A stretch of 13,197 nt of DNA, taken from Bacillota bacterium (GTDB lineage: Bacteria; Bacillota; UBA4882; UBA8346). The DNA is taken from positions 1-13,197 of the forward strand of contig JAEZJK010000024.1 of assembly GCA_023415835.1 (NCBI GenBank), written 5' to 3'. Shown piece by piece: positions 1 through 7,209 of this stretch. Position numbers and translations under genes: made by a program. Below the pieces are notes generated by a model that was given only the letters and a program-made list of their open reading frames with translations, was not told where the DNA came from and made no database searches. How positions within the stretch are numbered: the stretch's first letter is position 1; each line of letters opens with the position of its first letter.

Positions 1-366
1 ACGGGTAGCAAGTAACAAGCTTATCGCGTGTGGCAGATCGTACCAACGCCGTTTAGGCGTGGCTAGTAATAAAGGGCTATGCCCGTTAATGAAAAACCCC
101 CGGCTGTGCCGGGGGATATTTATTTTACGCTGATAGCGAAACTCAATCTCATGGAGTGTCAACCTTCTTCTCTTTTCTTCTCTCATATCCCAGCTACCGA
201 GAGTTTAAAGATCTTAACTCATGCCTTACGTCTCAACATTTGCCTTTTCCACTTTTTGCCTGAATTCACCCTGGAATACCCACCCCTTATTTTGCGCATG
301 ATCTTAGTATGGAAGATTCACGGGAAGTACGTGAAGATTTAAGTATGGCGCAGAGGGGGTATTTTT
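1..366. other. Intergenic region upstream of dacF
   Basis: I see no credible gene here. Positions 1-86 could fold as an RNA: bases 1-9 can pair with 76-86 around a small hairpin (46-50 with 56-60). A strong terminator follows at 97-126. The frame-1 codons at 4-15 would end a protein in GSK and then a stop, so the first bases may be the tail of an upstream gene. Between 130 and 350 the sequence is pyrimidine-rich and uninformative, apart from a 6-bp inverted repeat, TTCACG (317-322) with CGTGAA (330-335), just before the dacF ribosome binding site. I could not identify a convincing sigma-A, sigma-F or sigma-G promoter for dacF. Confidence 0.5.
97..126 (+). terminator. Rho-independent terminator
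   Basis: The perfect 8-bp GC stem CCCCCGGC (97-104) / GCCGGGGG (108-115) has a 3-nt loop and is followed by a T-rich tract. An A-run precedes it (92-96), so it may also work on the other strand. It ends a transcription unit that starts outside the window and isolates dacF from it. Confidence 0.8.
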
Positions 367-1569
367 ATGAATAAATCGATTCAGTTTTTTTTATATGCCA
401 CGCTAGTTTTAAGCCTGTTAGGAGCGGGGTTGGTCCAGGCCAAAGAAGTGAAGGAGAGTTTACCCAAAGGAGTGGATTTAAAAATTGATGGTTATTCCGC
501 AATTTTGATGGAGCCTTATTCCGGGGAGATCCTTTTTAGTAAAAATCCTGATCAAAAGCTTCCCCCGGCTAGTGTTACCAAGTTAATGGTGATGTTGTTG
601 ACTTTGGAAGCGGTGGATAAAGGTCAAATAAAATTGGCCGATGTAATTTCCGCATCTCCGGAAGCTTGCCGGATGGGAGGCTCCCAGATTTGGCTCGAAC
701 CGGGGGAAGAGATGACCGTCGCCGAACTTTTAAAAGCGGTCTGTATTGTCTCGGCCAATGACGCTTCGTATGCCTTAGGCGAGTATCTGGCCGGCTCGGA
801 AGAAAACTTTATCGATTTAATGAATAAACGTGTTGGGGAATTAGGAATGAAAAGCACTCATTTTGTGAATACCACCGGCCTAGAACCGGATGGCGGGGGG
901 GTCGGCAATCTGACCTCTGCCGCGGATATGGCGGTTTTGGCCCGGGAGGTTGTCAAACACCCGATTGTGTTTAAGTGGACCGGGGTCTGGATCGATAACC
1001 TACGGGGTGGAAAATCTTTCTTACGGAACACTAATAAATTGGTACGTTTTTATCGGGGCTGTGATGGATTGAAAACCGGTTACACTGACAAAGCGGGGTA
1101 TTGCCTAGTAGCCACGGCGTTACGGGACGGGGTGCGGTTAATTGCGGTAGTGATGAAGTCATCCACTATCGATAAGCGTTCCCAGGATATTGCGACCATG
1201 TTTAATTATGGGTTTTCCCAATATAAGGCTTACCGGGTCTGCCAAGCCGGAGAAAAGACAGGCCAAGTAAAGGTCTTTCGCGGTAAGGAAAGTAAAGTGG
1301 ATGCAGTGGTACCGCGGGAATTGACGGCAATCTTGAAGCGTAACCAGACTGGTCAGGTGATTAAGACGGTGAAGTTGGATCGGATGGTAGCGGCGCCGCT
1401 TAAAAAAGGAGATCGAGTCGGCGAGGTGATCCTTACCTATGAAGGGAAGACTTGCGGCCGGATGGAACTAGTGGCGGTGAAGGATGTCCGGAGGGCCGGT
1501 TTTTTTGAGATTTGGGAGCAAATTATTAGGAAAGTAATTGGGACGGCGGTAGGAGCGGAGAGCCTTTGA
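367..1569 (+). CDS. dacF: Serine-type D-Ala-D-Ala carboxypeptidase (DacF/PBP5 family)
   Basis: This is a peptidase family S11 enzyme that removes the terminal D-alanine from peptidoglycan stem peptides outside the membrane. Residues 1-25 form a signal peptide ending in VQA. The three catalytic motifs are present: SVTK with S69 and K72, SAN at 129-131, and KTG at 236-238. Residues from about 290 to 375 match the position of the beta-rich PBP5 C-terminal domain, and a terminal amphipathic stretch (about 379-395) could anchor the protein to the membrane. Length (400 aa) is normal. The ATG at 367 has the site AGAGGGGG 7 nt upstream. In many spore-formers dacF sits directly before spoIIAA and is expressed in the forespore. 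Here the spoIIA operon is on the same strand but 8.3 kb away, so the name DacF rather than DacA/DacB rests on this disrupted synteny. Confidence 0.9.
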   Translation: MNKSIQFFLYATLVLSLLGAGLVQAKEVKESLPKGVDLKIDGYSAILMEPYSGEILFSKNPDQKLPPASVTKLMVMLLTLEAVDKGQIKLADVISASPEACRMGGSQIWLEPGEEMTVAELLKAVCIVSANDASYALGEYLAGSEENFIDLMNKRVGELGMKSTHFVNTTGLEPDGGGVGNLTSAADMAVLAREVVKHPIVFKWTGVWIDNLRGGKSFLRNTNKLVRFYRGCDGLKTGYTDKAGYCLVATALRDGVRLIAVVMKSSTIDKRSQDIATMFNYGFSQYKAYRVCQAGEKTGQVKVFRGKESKVDAVVPRELTAILKRNQTGQVIKTVKLDRMVAAPLKKGDRVGEVILTYEGKTCGRMELVAVKDVRRAGFFEIWEQIIRKVIGTAVGAESL

Positions 1570-1656
1570 AGGATAAAGGTTAGGTATGAGTGAATAACGG
1601 TATGCCGTAAAAGGCGGAGGCGTATATATTTTCACCGTTTATAGGCGTATCTCCGC

Positions 1657-1683
1657 GTGTAGGGGCAGTAAAAGCCCCTACAC
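1657..1683. repeat. Perfect 10-bp hairpin downstream of dacF
   Basis: GTGTAGGGGC (1657-1666) and GCCCCTACAC (1674-1683) form a perfect stem with a 7-nt loop. No T-run follows, so it is not a classical intrinsic terminator. It resembles dispersed palindromic (REP-like) units, but only one copy is in the window. It could also protect the 3' end of the dacF transcript. Confidence 0.5.
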
Positions 1684-1871
1684 CAAATCACCCCCACTGT
1701 TATCGTTTCCCCTCATTGTTACATTCTGCTTGAAATAACCTCACCTAAATAAAACTGTCTCTAAATAACTGTGGGCGAATACTTTTGCCGTTGAATTATT
1801 GTATACAGTTATATTTTTCTCCTGGGCTTGTTTTTAAAGTAAATTTTTGTTAATCTTAATTACATAAGGCG

Positions 1872-1977
1872 GTTTCATAATTCCTTTTTTCCGGCTTCGC
1901 ATACAATATATTGATAGACTAAAATAAAACCTACACTATATATTGCATGCGAAGATAAATTTTTGTAATTATGAAAC
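1872..1977. repeat. 106-bp nested palindrome upstream of livK
   Basis: The outer arms GTTTCATAATT (1872-1882) and AATTATGAAAC (1967-1977) are perfectly complementary. The inner arms 1895-1910 and 1939-1954 match in 15 of 16 positions (A1903 opposite C1946). The two unpaired spacers between the arms are both exactly 12 nt, so the whole structure is symmetrical. The 28-nt centre contains a weak promoter-like pair. A third copy of TTTCATAATT lies at 2030-2039. It could be an operator array, a folded leader RNA or a small palindromic element. Confidence 0.6.
1911..1940 (+). promoter_or_regulatory. Candidate sigma-A promoter for livK (weak)
   Basis: TTGATA (1911-1916) is followed after 18 nt by ACTATA (1935-1940). 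The match to consensus is moderate. It lies in and beside the central loop of the nested palindrome, so promoter use and palindrome binding or folding would interfere with each other. Other AT-rich candidates exist nearby, for example TTGTAA (1963-1968) with TAAATA (1987-1992). Confidence 0.25.
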
Positions 1978-2141
1978 TCGCTCACATAAATATAACATGA
2001 GTATATAAAATGGTTATGATGAAACGTCATTTCATAATTTCTAAGGAAAGGAGGGATCTGGCAAGGAGTTAGCGAATTTTTGTTTGTATCATTTACCTTA
2101 TCAACCAAAAATGCCATGGAAAAAATTTAAGGGGGCGGATC

Positions 2142-3284
2142 ATGAAAAAACTAATACTTCTAATGAGTTTAATGGTTTTAACCACCGTTTTGCTTGCGTC
2201 TGGTTGCGGACAAGGCGATGAATTAAAGATTGGCGTCTCCGCGCCTTTAACCGGAGACATCGCAGCCCTCGGCCAATCCACAAAAAACGCTATTCTCCTC
2301 GCCCAAGAAGAGATTAACGCTAAGGGTGGCATCAAAATCGGCGATACTGCAAAGAAAGTTAAATTCATTATTGAGGACGACGAAAACAAACCCGAATCCA
2401 CCGCCACTGTATTCCAGAAATTGATCAACCAAGACAAAGTACTGGCGATTATCGGTTCCCAGTCCAGTAAATGCTCAAACGCGGGAGCGCCCATCGCCGA
2501 AAGCGCCAAAATACCCCAAATTTCACCTTGGTCGACCAATCCTAATGTAACCAAAGATCGGAGTTACATTTTCCGGGCTTGCTTCATCGACCCCTTCCAA
2601 GGGAAGGTAGTGGCGATGTATGCCAAGGAAAAACTGAAAGCGAAGGCCGCCGCGGTCCTTTATGATATCGCCAGCGACTACAATAAAGGAATCGCCGAAG
2701 TATTCCGGGATGAATTCACCCAAATGGGCGGCAAGATCGTAGGCTTTGAAACCTATAATACCAAAGATACTGATTTTTCGGCCCAGCTCACCAAGATCAA
2801 AGGCAGCAAACCGGATCTCCTCTTCCTACCGAATTACTTTAACGAAGTGCCTTTACAGGTGCAACAAGCCCGTAAACTCGGGATCGGCGCCCGGATCATC
2901 GGTAGCGACAGCTGGGACAATCCAGAGCTGATCACTTTGGGCGGCGCTGTAATGAACGGAACTTGTTTTACCAATCATTATTCACCTGATGTGGAAAGCC
3001 AGCTTGCCAAGGATTTTATCGCCAAATATCAAGCGAAGTATGATATGGTTCCCGATGCGGCTGCCGCTTTAACTTATGACTCCGCTTATCTACTCTTCGA
3101 TGCGATCGAAAAAGCGGGTAAAGCTGATTCTCAAGCGATCCGGGACGCCATCGCCGCCACTCAAAAGTTTGTCGGTGTTACCGGAGAGGTGACTTATAAC
3201 GGTTCCGGAGATCCGGTCAAGGGCGCGGTGATTATTCGGATCGAGGACGGTAAGTTCGTCTTCGATAGCGCCATAAATCCGTAA
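2142..3284 (+). CDS. livK: Branched-chain amino acid ABC transporter, substrate-binding lipoprotein (LivK type)
   Basis: This is the extracytoplasmic receptor of a family 4 (HAAT) ABC importer. It captures leucine, isoleucine or valine, or a related amide or amino acid, and delivers it to the LivH/LivM channel. Residues 1-22 form a lipoprotein signal with the lipobox ASGC; C22 would be lipidated. The mature protein begins DELKIGVSAPLTG, the typical first strand and loop of type I periplasmic-binding folds, and AAALTYDSAYL near residue 310 is also characteristic. Length (380 aa) is normal. The site AAGGGGGCG lies just before the ATG. It leads the livKHMGF set on one strand, but a 201-bp gap with a hairpin separates it from livH, which would let the receptor be made in excess. 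The substrate cannot be fixed from sequence alone. Confidence 0.9.
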   Translation: MKKLILLMSLMVLTTVLLASGCGQGDELKIGVSAPLTGDIAALGQSTKNAILLAQEEINAKGGIKIGDTAKKVKFIIEDDENKPESTATVFQKLINQDKVLAIIGSQSSKCSNAGAPIAESAKIPQISPWSTNPNVTKDRSYIFRACFIDPFQGKVVAMYAKEKLKAKAAAVLYDIASDYNKGIAEVFRDEFTQMGGKIVGFETYNTKDTDFSAQLTKIKGSKPDLLFLPNYFNEVPLQVQQARKLGIGARIIGSDSWDNPELITLGGAVMNGTCFTNHYSPDVESQLAKDFIAKYQAKYDMVPDAAAALTYDSAYLLFDAIEKAGKADSQAIRDAIAATQKFVGVTGEVTYNGSGDPVKGAVIIRIEDGKFVFDSAINP

Positions 3285-3393
3285 AATTAAAGGTCAAAAG
3301 TTAAAAGGCGAAGTTCAGAAGAAAATTGAATTTTAGGTTTTAAAATGTAAACTTTAGACATTAGGCTTCAAACATTAGACTATATTTCTATAA

Positions 3394-3460
3394 TCCACGC
3401 CGGCCATTTTCACCCAACTTGCCTGATCCACGGCTGGCGTGGACTGATTTTAAATTTTTT
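3394..3460 (+). terminator. Intercistronic hairpin with T-tract between livK and livH
   Basis: The arms 3394-3405 and 3432-3443 pair at 11 of 12 positions across a 26-nt loop. A T-run at 3455-3460 follows after an 11-nt gap. The long loop and the distance to the T-run suggest a leaky terminator or an RNA 3'-end stabiliser. Either would raise livK expression above that of the permease and ATPase genes, which do not need to be as abundant as the receptor. Confidence 0.5.
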
Positions 3461-3485
3461 CCCATTTTGGTTTGGGGGAATTTTA

Positions 3486-4370
3486 GTGGAAATAATCATC
3501 CAACAACTATTAAACGCCGCCCAATTAGGAGCGGTCTACGCTTTGATCGCCCTAGGTTATACCATGGTTTACGGCATTATCCGCTTGATTAATTTCGCCC
3601 ACGGGGATATTTTTATGGTAGGCGGGTTTATCGGGTTTTTACTCGCGACCTGGCTTGATTTGCCATTCGGGATTATGCTGCCGCTGACGATGGTTTTAAC
3701 AGCTTTGACGGGCATGGCGATTGAGCGAATCGCTTATCGGAAATTAAGGAAAGCCCAGCGGATGTCACTAGTCATTACCGCTTTAGGCGTAGGGATCTTT
3801 TTAGAAAACTTCGTCCGGCTGGTGGTCGGACCGCAAACTAGGCAAATACCGGCTCAATTACCCGGCCAGGTCATCGCCTGTATCCAAAAATACGGAATTG
3901 TTGTGACTATGGATAAGGTTTATATTATCTTTATTTCCATCACTTTAATGATGGCTTTATGGATTTTTGTCCACAAGACGGCAATGGGGACAGCCATGAG
4001 GGCGGTAGCAGATAATAAGGATGTCGTCCCGTTAATGGGGATCAATCTCAACCTGATCATCGCGGTGACTTTTGCCATCGGCTCAGCTTTAGCCGCCGCC
4101 GGAGGGATTTTTTACGGCCAAGCTTATTCAATCGACCCCTACATGGGGATTGATCTAGGGTGGAAAGCTTTTATCGCCGCGGTCATCGGCGGCATCGGAT
4201 CGATTGAAGGCGCGGTTTTAGGTTCTTTTATACTAGCCGGTGTGGAGATTTTTTCAGTAGCCTATTTATCTTCCAACCTTAAAAATGGAATTGCCTTTGG
4301 CCTTTTAATCCTGTTACTTTTGATCTGGCCCAGCGGGATTATGGGGAAACCGGCGTTAAAGAAGGTGTAA
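3486..4370 (+). CDS. livH: Branched-chain amino acid ABC transporter permease LivH
   Basis: This is one of two membrane subunits forming the translocation channel of the Liv importer. The 294-residue protein is hydrophobic throughout, with about eight predicted membrane segments. It begins with the family pattern QLGAVYALIALGYTMVYG followed by INFAHGD (about 35-41), which is diagnostic of LivH. The cytoplasmic loop containing AVADNKDVVPLMGIN is the likely contact for the ATPases. The start is GTG at 3486, with GGGGG at 3474-3478 as the probable ribosome binding site; no ATG fits better. livM begins only 6 nt after its stop, indicating tight co-transcription. Confidence 0.93.
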   Translation: MEIIIQQLLNAAQLGAVYALIALGYTMVYGIIRLINFAHGDIFMVGGFIGFLLATWLDLPFGIMLPLTMVLTALTGMAIERIAYRKLRKAQRMSLVITALGVGIFLENFVRLVVGPQTRQIPAQLPGQVIACIQKYGIVVTMDKVYIIFISITLMMALWIFVHKTAMGTAMRAVADNKDVVPLMGINLNLIIAVTFAIGSALAAAGGIFYGQAYSIDPYMGIDLGWKAFIAAVIGGIGSIEGAVLGSFILAGVEIFSVAYLSSNLKNGIAFGLLILLLLIWPSGIMGKPALKKV

Positions 4371-4376
4371 CCTTAG

Positions 4377-5402
4377 ATGATAAAAATCCCGGAACCACAA
4401 GCGTTGATTCGAAAAATGCAACCATCTTCAATCGATTTCACCACCGTTGCCGTGGGCTTCCTGTTATTAACGGGCATGCTGCAACTTTTGGGAGATTGGG
4501 GATTGTTTAACCAATATTATTTGCATATTTTAACGGTTATCGGAATGAATATTATCTTGGTGGCCAGCCTTAATCTGGTCAACGGTTACCTGGGAGAGTT
4601 CGCCTTGGGGCATGCCGGATTTATGGCAGTCGGAGCGTATACCGCCGCCATCATTGCCACTCATTCGGGATTGCCCCTATCCCTGGGGATGATTTTGGCT
4701 CTCATCGGTGGGTTATTGGCCGCCGGTTTGGCCGGATATCTCATCGGGTTAGTTACCTTTAAAACTGTCGGGGACTATTTAGCCATTATTACCCTGGGTT
4801 TTAATATGATTATTGTGAATGTGATTCAGAATATTGATTATATCGGGGGACCCCGTGGCTTTACCGGTATTCCAAAAGGGACAAATCTATGGGTGGTAGC
4901 CGTTTGTATCGTTTTGACTTATTACGTTTTACGTAATTTAACCGTCTCAAGCTTCGGTAGGATCTGGGTTTCAATCCGGGAAAACAGTATTGCCAGTGAA
5001 TTAATGGGGGTAAATATCAATCAGGCGAAAAACCTGGCGTTTACAGTCGCAGCTGCTTTCGCCGGTTTGGCCGGCGGCCTGTGGGCACAATACCAGCAGT
5101 TTATTACCCCGAAAAGTTTTGATTATATTAAGACTACTGAAATTTTAGTAATGCTCTATTTAGGTGGAATGGGGAGCCTTTCCGGATCCATTCTCGGAGT
5201 AGTGGTTTACACTGTAATGATGGAGATCTTAAGAAATATCCTCGGTTTAATCGACCCACGTTTGGTGGAGTGGCGGATGATCACCAGCCCAGTCATTTTG
5301 ATCATTATTATGTTGACCCGCCAGTACGGATTAATGGGAAACCGCGAATGGCGCTGGTTGCAACCAAAGAAGGAGGAGATCCTGGATGAAACCGGTGCTT
5401 AA
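4377..5402 (+). CDS. livM: Branched-chain amino acid ABC transporter permease LivM
   Basis: This is the second channel subunit of the Liv importer. Its 341 residues include a first membrane segment near 22-40, then the LivM-typical stretch NLVNGYLGEFALGHAGFMAVGAY (within about 65-90), and more hydrophobic segments to about residue 315. The cytoplasmic motif SIRENSIASELMGVN matches the ATPase-contact loop seen in LivH. It starts with ATG at 4377; GAAGGTG inside the end of livH serves as the ribosome binding site. Its last 17 bp overlap the start of livG, and that region contains the AAGGAGGAG site of livG, so the two are translationally linked. The C-terminal tail is hydrophilic and cytoplasmic. 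Confidence 0.93.
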   Translation: MIKIPEPQALIRKMQPSSIDFTTVAVGFLLLTGMLQLLGDWGLFNQYYLHILTVIGMNIILVASLNLVNGYLGEFALGHAGFMAVGAYTAAIIATHSGLPLSLGMILALIGGLLAAGLAGYLIGLVTFKTVGDYLAIITLGFNMIIVNVIQNIDYIGGPRGFTGIPKGTNLWVVAVCIVLTYYVLRNLTVSSFGRIWVSIRENSIASELMGVNINQAKNLAFTVAAAFAGLAGGLWAQYQQFITPKSFDYIKTTEILVMLYLGGMGSLSGSILGVVVYTVMMEILRNILGLIDPRLVEWRMITSPVILIIIMLTRQYGLMGNREWRWLQPKKEEILDETGA

Positions 5403-6156
5403 AGCGGATCGGATTTATAAAGCTTTTGGCGGCCTTACGGCCGTAGCTGATTTTAATTTGGAACTCCGGGAAAAGGAAATCCAAGGAATAATCGGTCCGA
5501 ACGGCGCCGGGAAAACTACTGTTTTCAACCTGATCACCGGGGTATATACTCCGGATTCCGGGGCAATCCTGCTCAAAGAAGAAGAGATCCACCGGATGCC
5601 CGCCCATGGGATTGCTAGGGCCGGAATCGCCCGGACTTTTCAAAACATCCGCCTCTTTAACCAGATGACTGTCTGGGATCATATTAAAATGGCGTTTCAT
5701 GCCCGGATCGGTTATCATTTCCTGGATGCGCTTACCGGACGGTTTAAAAAGGAAGAAAAGCAGATCAGCAGGGAAAGTTTGGGCTTTTTAGACCGGTTTG
5801 GATTGGCTGATCGACGGAATGAACTCGCTAAAAACCTGCCCTATGGCGAGCAACGGCGTTTGGAAATAGCCCGGGCTTTGGCTGCCAACCCGCAAGTGCT
5901 TTTGTTGGATGAACCGGCGGCAGGAATGAACCCGAAGGAAGTCGAGACATTAATCCAGTTAATCCGGAAAATTCACCAAGATTTTTCCTTGGCGATTTTA
6001 TTAATCGAACATCAGATGCCGGTGGTAATGGAGTTATGCCAACATGTCCAGGTGATTGATTTCGGCCGGACCATTGCCGATGGCAGCCCGGCGCAGGTAA
6101 TCAATAATCCTTTGGTAATCCAGGCCTATCTCGGCGAAGAGGAGGCATTTCAATGA
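5386..6156 (+). CDS. livG: Branched-chain amino acid ABC transporter ATP-binding protein LivG
   Basis: This is a cytoplasmic ATPase that powers the Liv importer as a heterodimer with LivF. The 256-residue protein carries Walker A GPNGAGKTT (37-45), an ABC signature LPYGEQ (151-156) in the LivG-type form, Walker B VLLLDE (171-176) with catalytic E176, and an H-loop histidine at 209. The C-terminal segment NNPLVIQAYLGEE is the usual LivG/LivF ending. The start is ATG at 5386, inside the end of livM, behind a strong AAGGAGGAG site. Its stop overlaps the livF start by 4 bp (ATGA), a classic translational coupling. Confidence 0.95.
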   Translation: MKPVLKADRIYKAFGGLTAVADFNLELREKEIQGIIGPNGAGKTTVFNLITGVYTPDSGAILLKEEEIHRMPAHGIARAGIARTFQNIRLFNQMTVWDHIKMAFHARIGYHFLDALTGRFKKEEKQISRESLGFLDRFGLADRRNELAKNLPYGEQRRLEIARALAANPQVLLLDEPAAGMNPKEVETLIQLIRKIHQDFSLAILLIEHQMPVVMELCQHVQVIDFGRTIADGSPAQVINNPLVIQAYLGEEEAFQ

Positions 6157-6890
6157 GTTTGCTCCGCCTGGAAAATCTCTCGGTGTCCTATGGCGCGATT
6201 CAGGCGCTTTATGGCATCGATTTGGAATTAAATGAAGGTGAAATTGTTTGTTTACTCGGGGCTAACGGCGCCGGTAAATCAACAGCTCTTAGGGCCATCT
6301 CCCGATTGCTCCCGGTTAACGGGGGAAATATTTATTACCAAGGCCGTAGTCTCTTGAATACCCCCGCCCACGAGGTGGTGGCAATGGGGATCGGCCATGT
6401 CCCCGAAGGCCGGGGTATCTTTGCCAGCCTGACTGTTTTGGAAAACCTGCAATTGGCGGCTTGGACTTTAAAGAAGAAAAAGCTGTTAAAAGAGAGCTAT
6501 GAACGGGTTTTTACATTATTTCCAAGGCTCAAGGAACGCCGTTTTCAGATTGGTGGGACCTTGAGCGGCGGCGAGCAGCAAATGTTGGCGGTGGCCAGGG
6601 CGTTAATGGCCGAATGCCGTTTGATGTTGCTAGACGAACCGTCGATGGGATTATCCCCGATTTTGGTAAAAGAAGTTTTACGCGCCTTAAAAGAAATTAA
6701 CCAACAGGGGATGACTATTTTACTGGTGGAACAAAACGCCAGCCTGGCACTGAAGATTGCCCACCGTGGCTATGTTTTGGAAAACGGCTATTTGATTCTG
6801 GAAGGGCCTGCCGCAAAATTGGCTCAAAACGCTAGAATCCGGGAAGCCTATTTGGGTAGCGGCCAGGGTAAAACGGCCGGCCTTACCTAA
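6153..6890 (+). CDS. livF: Branched-chain amino acid ABC transporter ATP-binding protein LivF
   Basis: This is the partner ATPase of LivG. Its 245 residues include Walker A GANGAGKST (36-44), VPEGRGIFASLTVLENL (about 83-99, typical of LivF), the ABC signature LSGGEQ (137-142), and Walker B LMLLDE (157-162). As usual in LivF, the H-loop position is within VEQNA rather than carrying a histidine, so this is not a defect. The C-terminus REAYLGSG is standard. The ATG at 6153 overlaps the livG stop in an ATGA junction. A strong terminator follows 28 bp after the stop, so this is the last gene of the operon. Confidence 0.95.
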   Translation: MSLLRLENLSVSYGAIQALYGIDLELNEGEIVCLLGANGAGKSTALRAISRLLPVNGGNIYYQGRSLLNTPAHEVVAMGIGHVPEGRGIFASLTVLENLQLAAWTLKKKKLLKESYERVFTLFPRLKERRFQIGGTLSGGEQQMLAVARALMAECRLMLLDEPSMGLSPILVKEVLRALKEINQQGMTILLVEQNASLALKIAHRGYVLENGYLILEGPAAKLAQNARIREAYLGSGQGKTAGLT

Positions 6891-6917
6891 GCTACAGTAT
6901 GACAAAATTGTTCAATT

Positions 6918-6947
6918 AAAAACTCACTCTTTTGGGGTGGGTTTTTT
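6918..6947 (+). terminator. Rho-independent terminator of the liv operon
   Basis: A stem formed by 6918-6929 and 6935-6946 with a 5-nt loop includes two G-U pairs and ends in an uninterrupted T-run (6942-6947). It directly follows livF. Confidence 0.85.
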
Positions 6948-7209
6948 GACTGTTTTGGATAAGGCACTTTGTTTTATATTTTTAAGATTCGGAGTTGTCA
7001 TTATTGTCATTACTAATTTTAAAATTGTATAATGGATAAAATGGAACGAAAGGGTAGGCTTTCCATGGACCTTTTTAAACAGATATCTTTATTATATCAC
7101 TCTGTTTTATGATAACAGGAATCGGCCATACGACGGATCATTATCCATCCGATACCTGGAGAACCTCTACTCCCGAAGAAAAAGGGATAGACTCAGAAAA
7201 AAGAAAGGG
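6948..7209 (+). other. Promoter region and open upstream frame before the 7210 gene
   Basis: Between the liv terminator and the ATG at 7210 there is a sigma-A promoter (7004-7033) and a 170-nt stretch after it. I see no recognisable riboswitch there. An inverted repeat AAACAGA (7077-7083) / TCTGTTT (7101-7107) is present. The reading frame of the 7210 gene stays free of stop codons back to 7033, although no ATG, GTG or TTG occurs in that frame. A second frame starting with ATG at 7041 or 7065 runs to a stop at 7110-7112. Confidence 0.5.
7004..7033 (+). promoter_or_regulatory. Sigma-A type promoter
   Basis: TTGTCA (7004-7009) is followed after 18 nt by a perfect TATAAT (7028-7033). A duplicate TTGTCA occurs at 6995-7000. 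Transcription would start near 7040, just after the liv terminator, so the downstream membrane protein has its own transcript. Confidence 0.7.

Larger units (their letters stand above)
1570..2141. other. 572-bp non-coding region rich in inverted repeats, before livK
   Basis: No real gene is visible. Going downstream it holds a 6-bp arm pair (1614-1619 with 1651-1656), a 10-bp perfect hairpin (1657-1683), a long nested palindrome (1872-1977), and a further inverted repeat ATGAAA/TTTCAT (2019-2024 with 2030-2035). The sequence is much richer in A+T than the flanking genes. It must carry the livK promoter and is a likely place for its control. It is also the left junction of the block separating dacF from spoIIAA. 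Confidence 0.6.

Noticed and set aside
79..342. 87-codon plus-strand ORF before dacF
   Set aside because: It runs through the strong terminator hairpin, has no ribosome binding site, and its composition is not protein-like.
2010..2072. 20-codon leader ORF before livK containing AAAGGAGGG at 2047-2055
   Set aside because: No ribosome binding site precedes its ATG, it has no run of branched-chain codons as an attenuator peptide would, and the inner AAAGGAGGG leads to no usable start codon.
1875..2554. Minus-strand ORFs over the livK upstream region and livK start
   Set aside because: They are antisense shadows of livK or cross the palindrome; they lack ribosome binding sites and known domains.
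6720..6740. LivF lacking the H-loop histidine
   Set aside because: VEQNA at this position is normal for LivF proteins and not a defect.
7034..7209. Riboswitch in the leader of the 7210 gene
   Set aside because: Small hairpins exist, but I find none of the conserved cores I know (SAM, FMN, TPP, cobalamin, M-box, c-di-AMP, fluoride).
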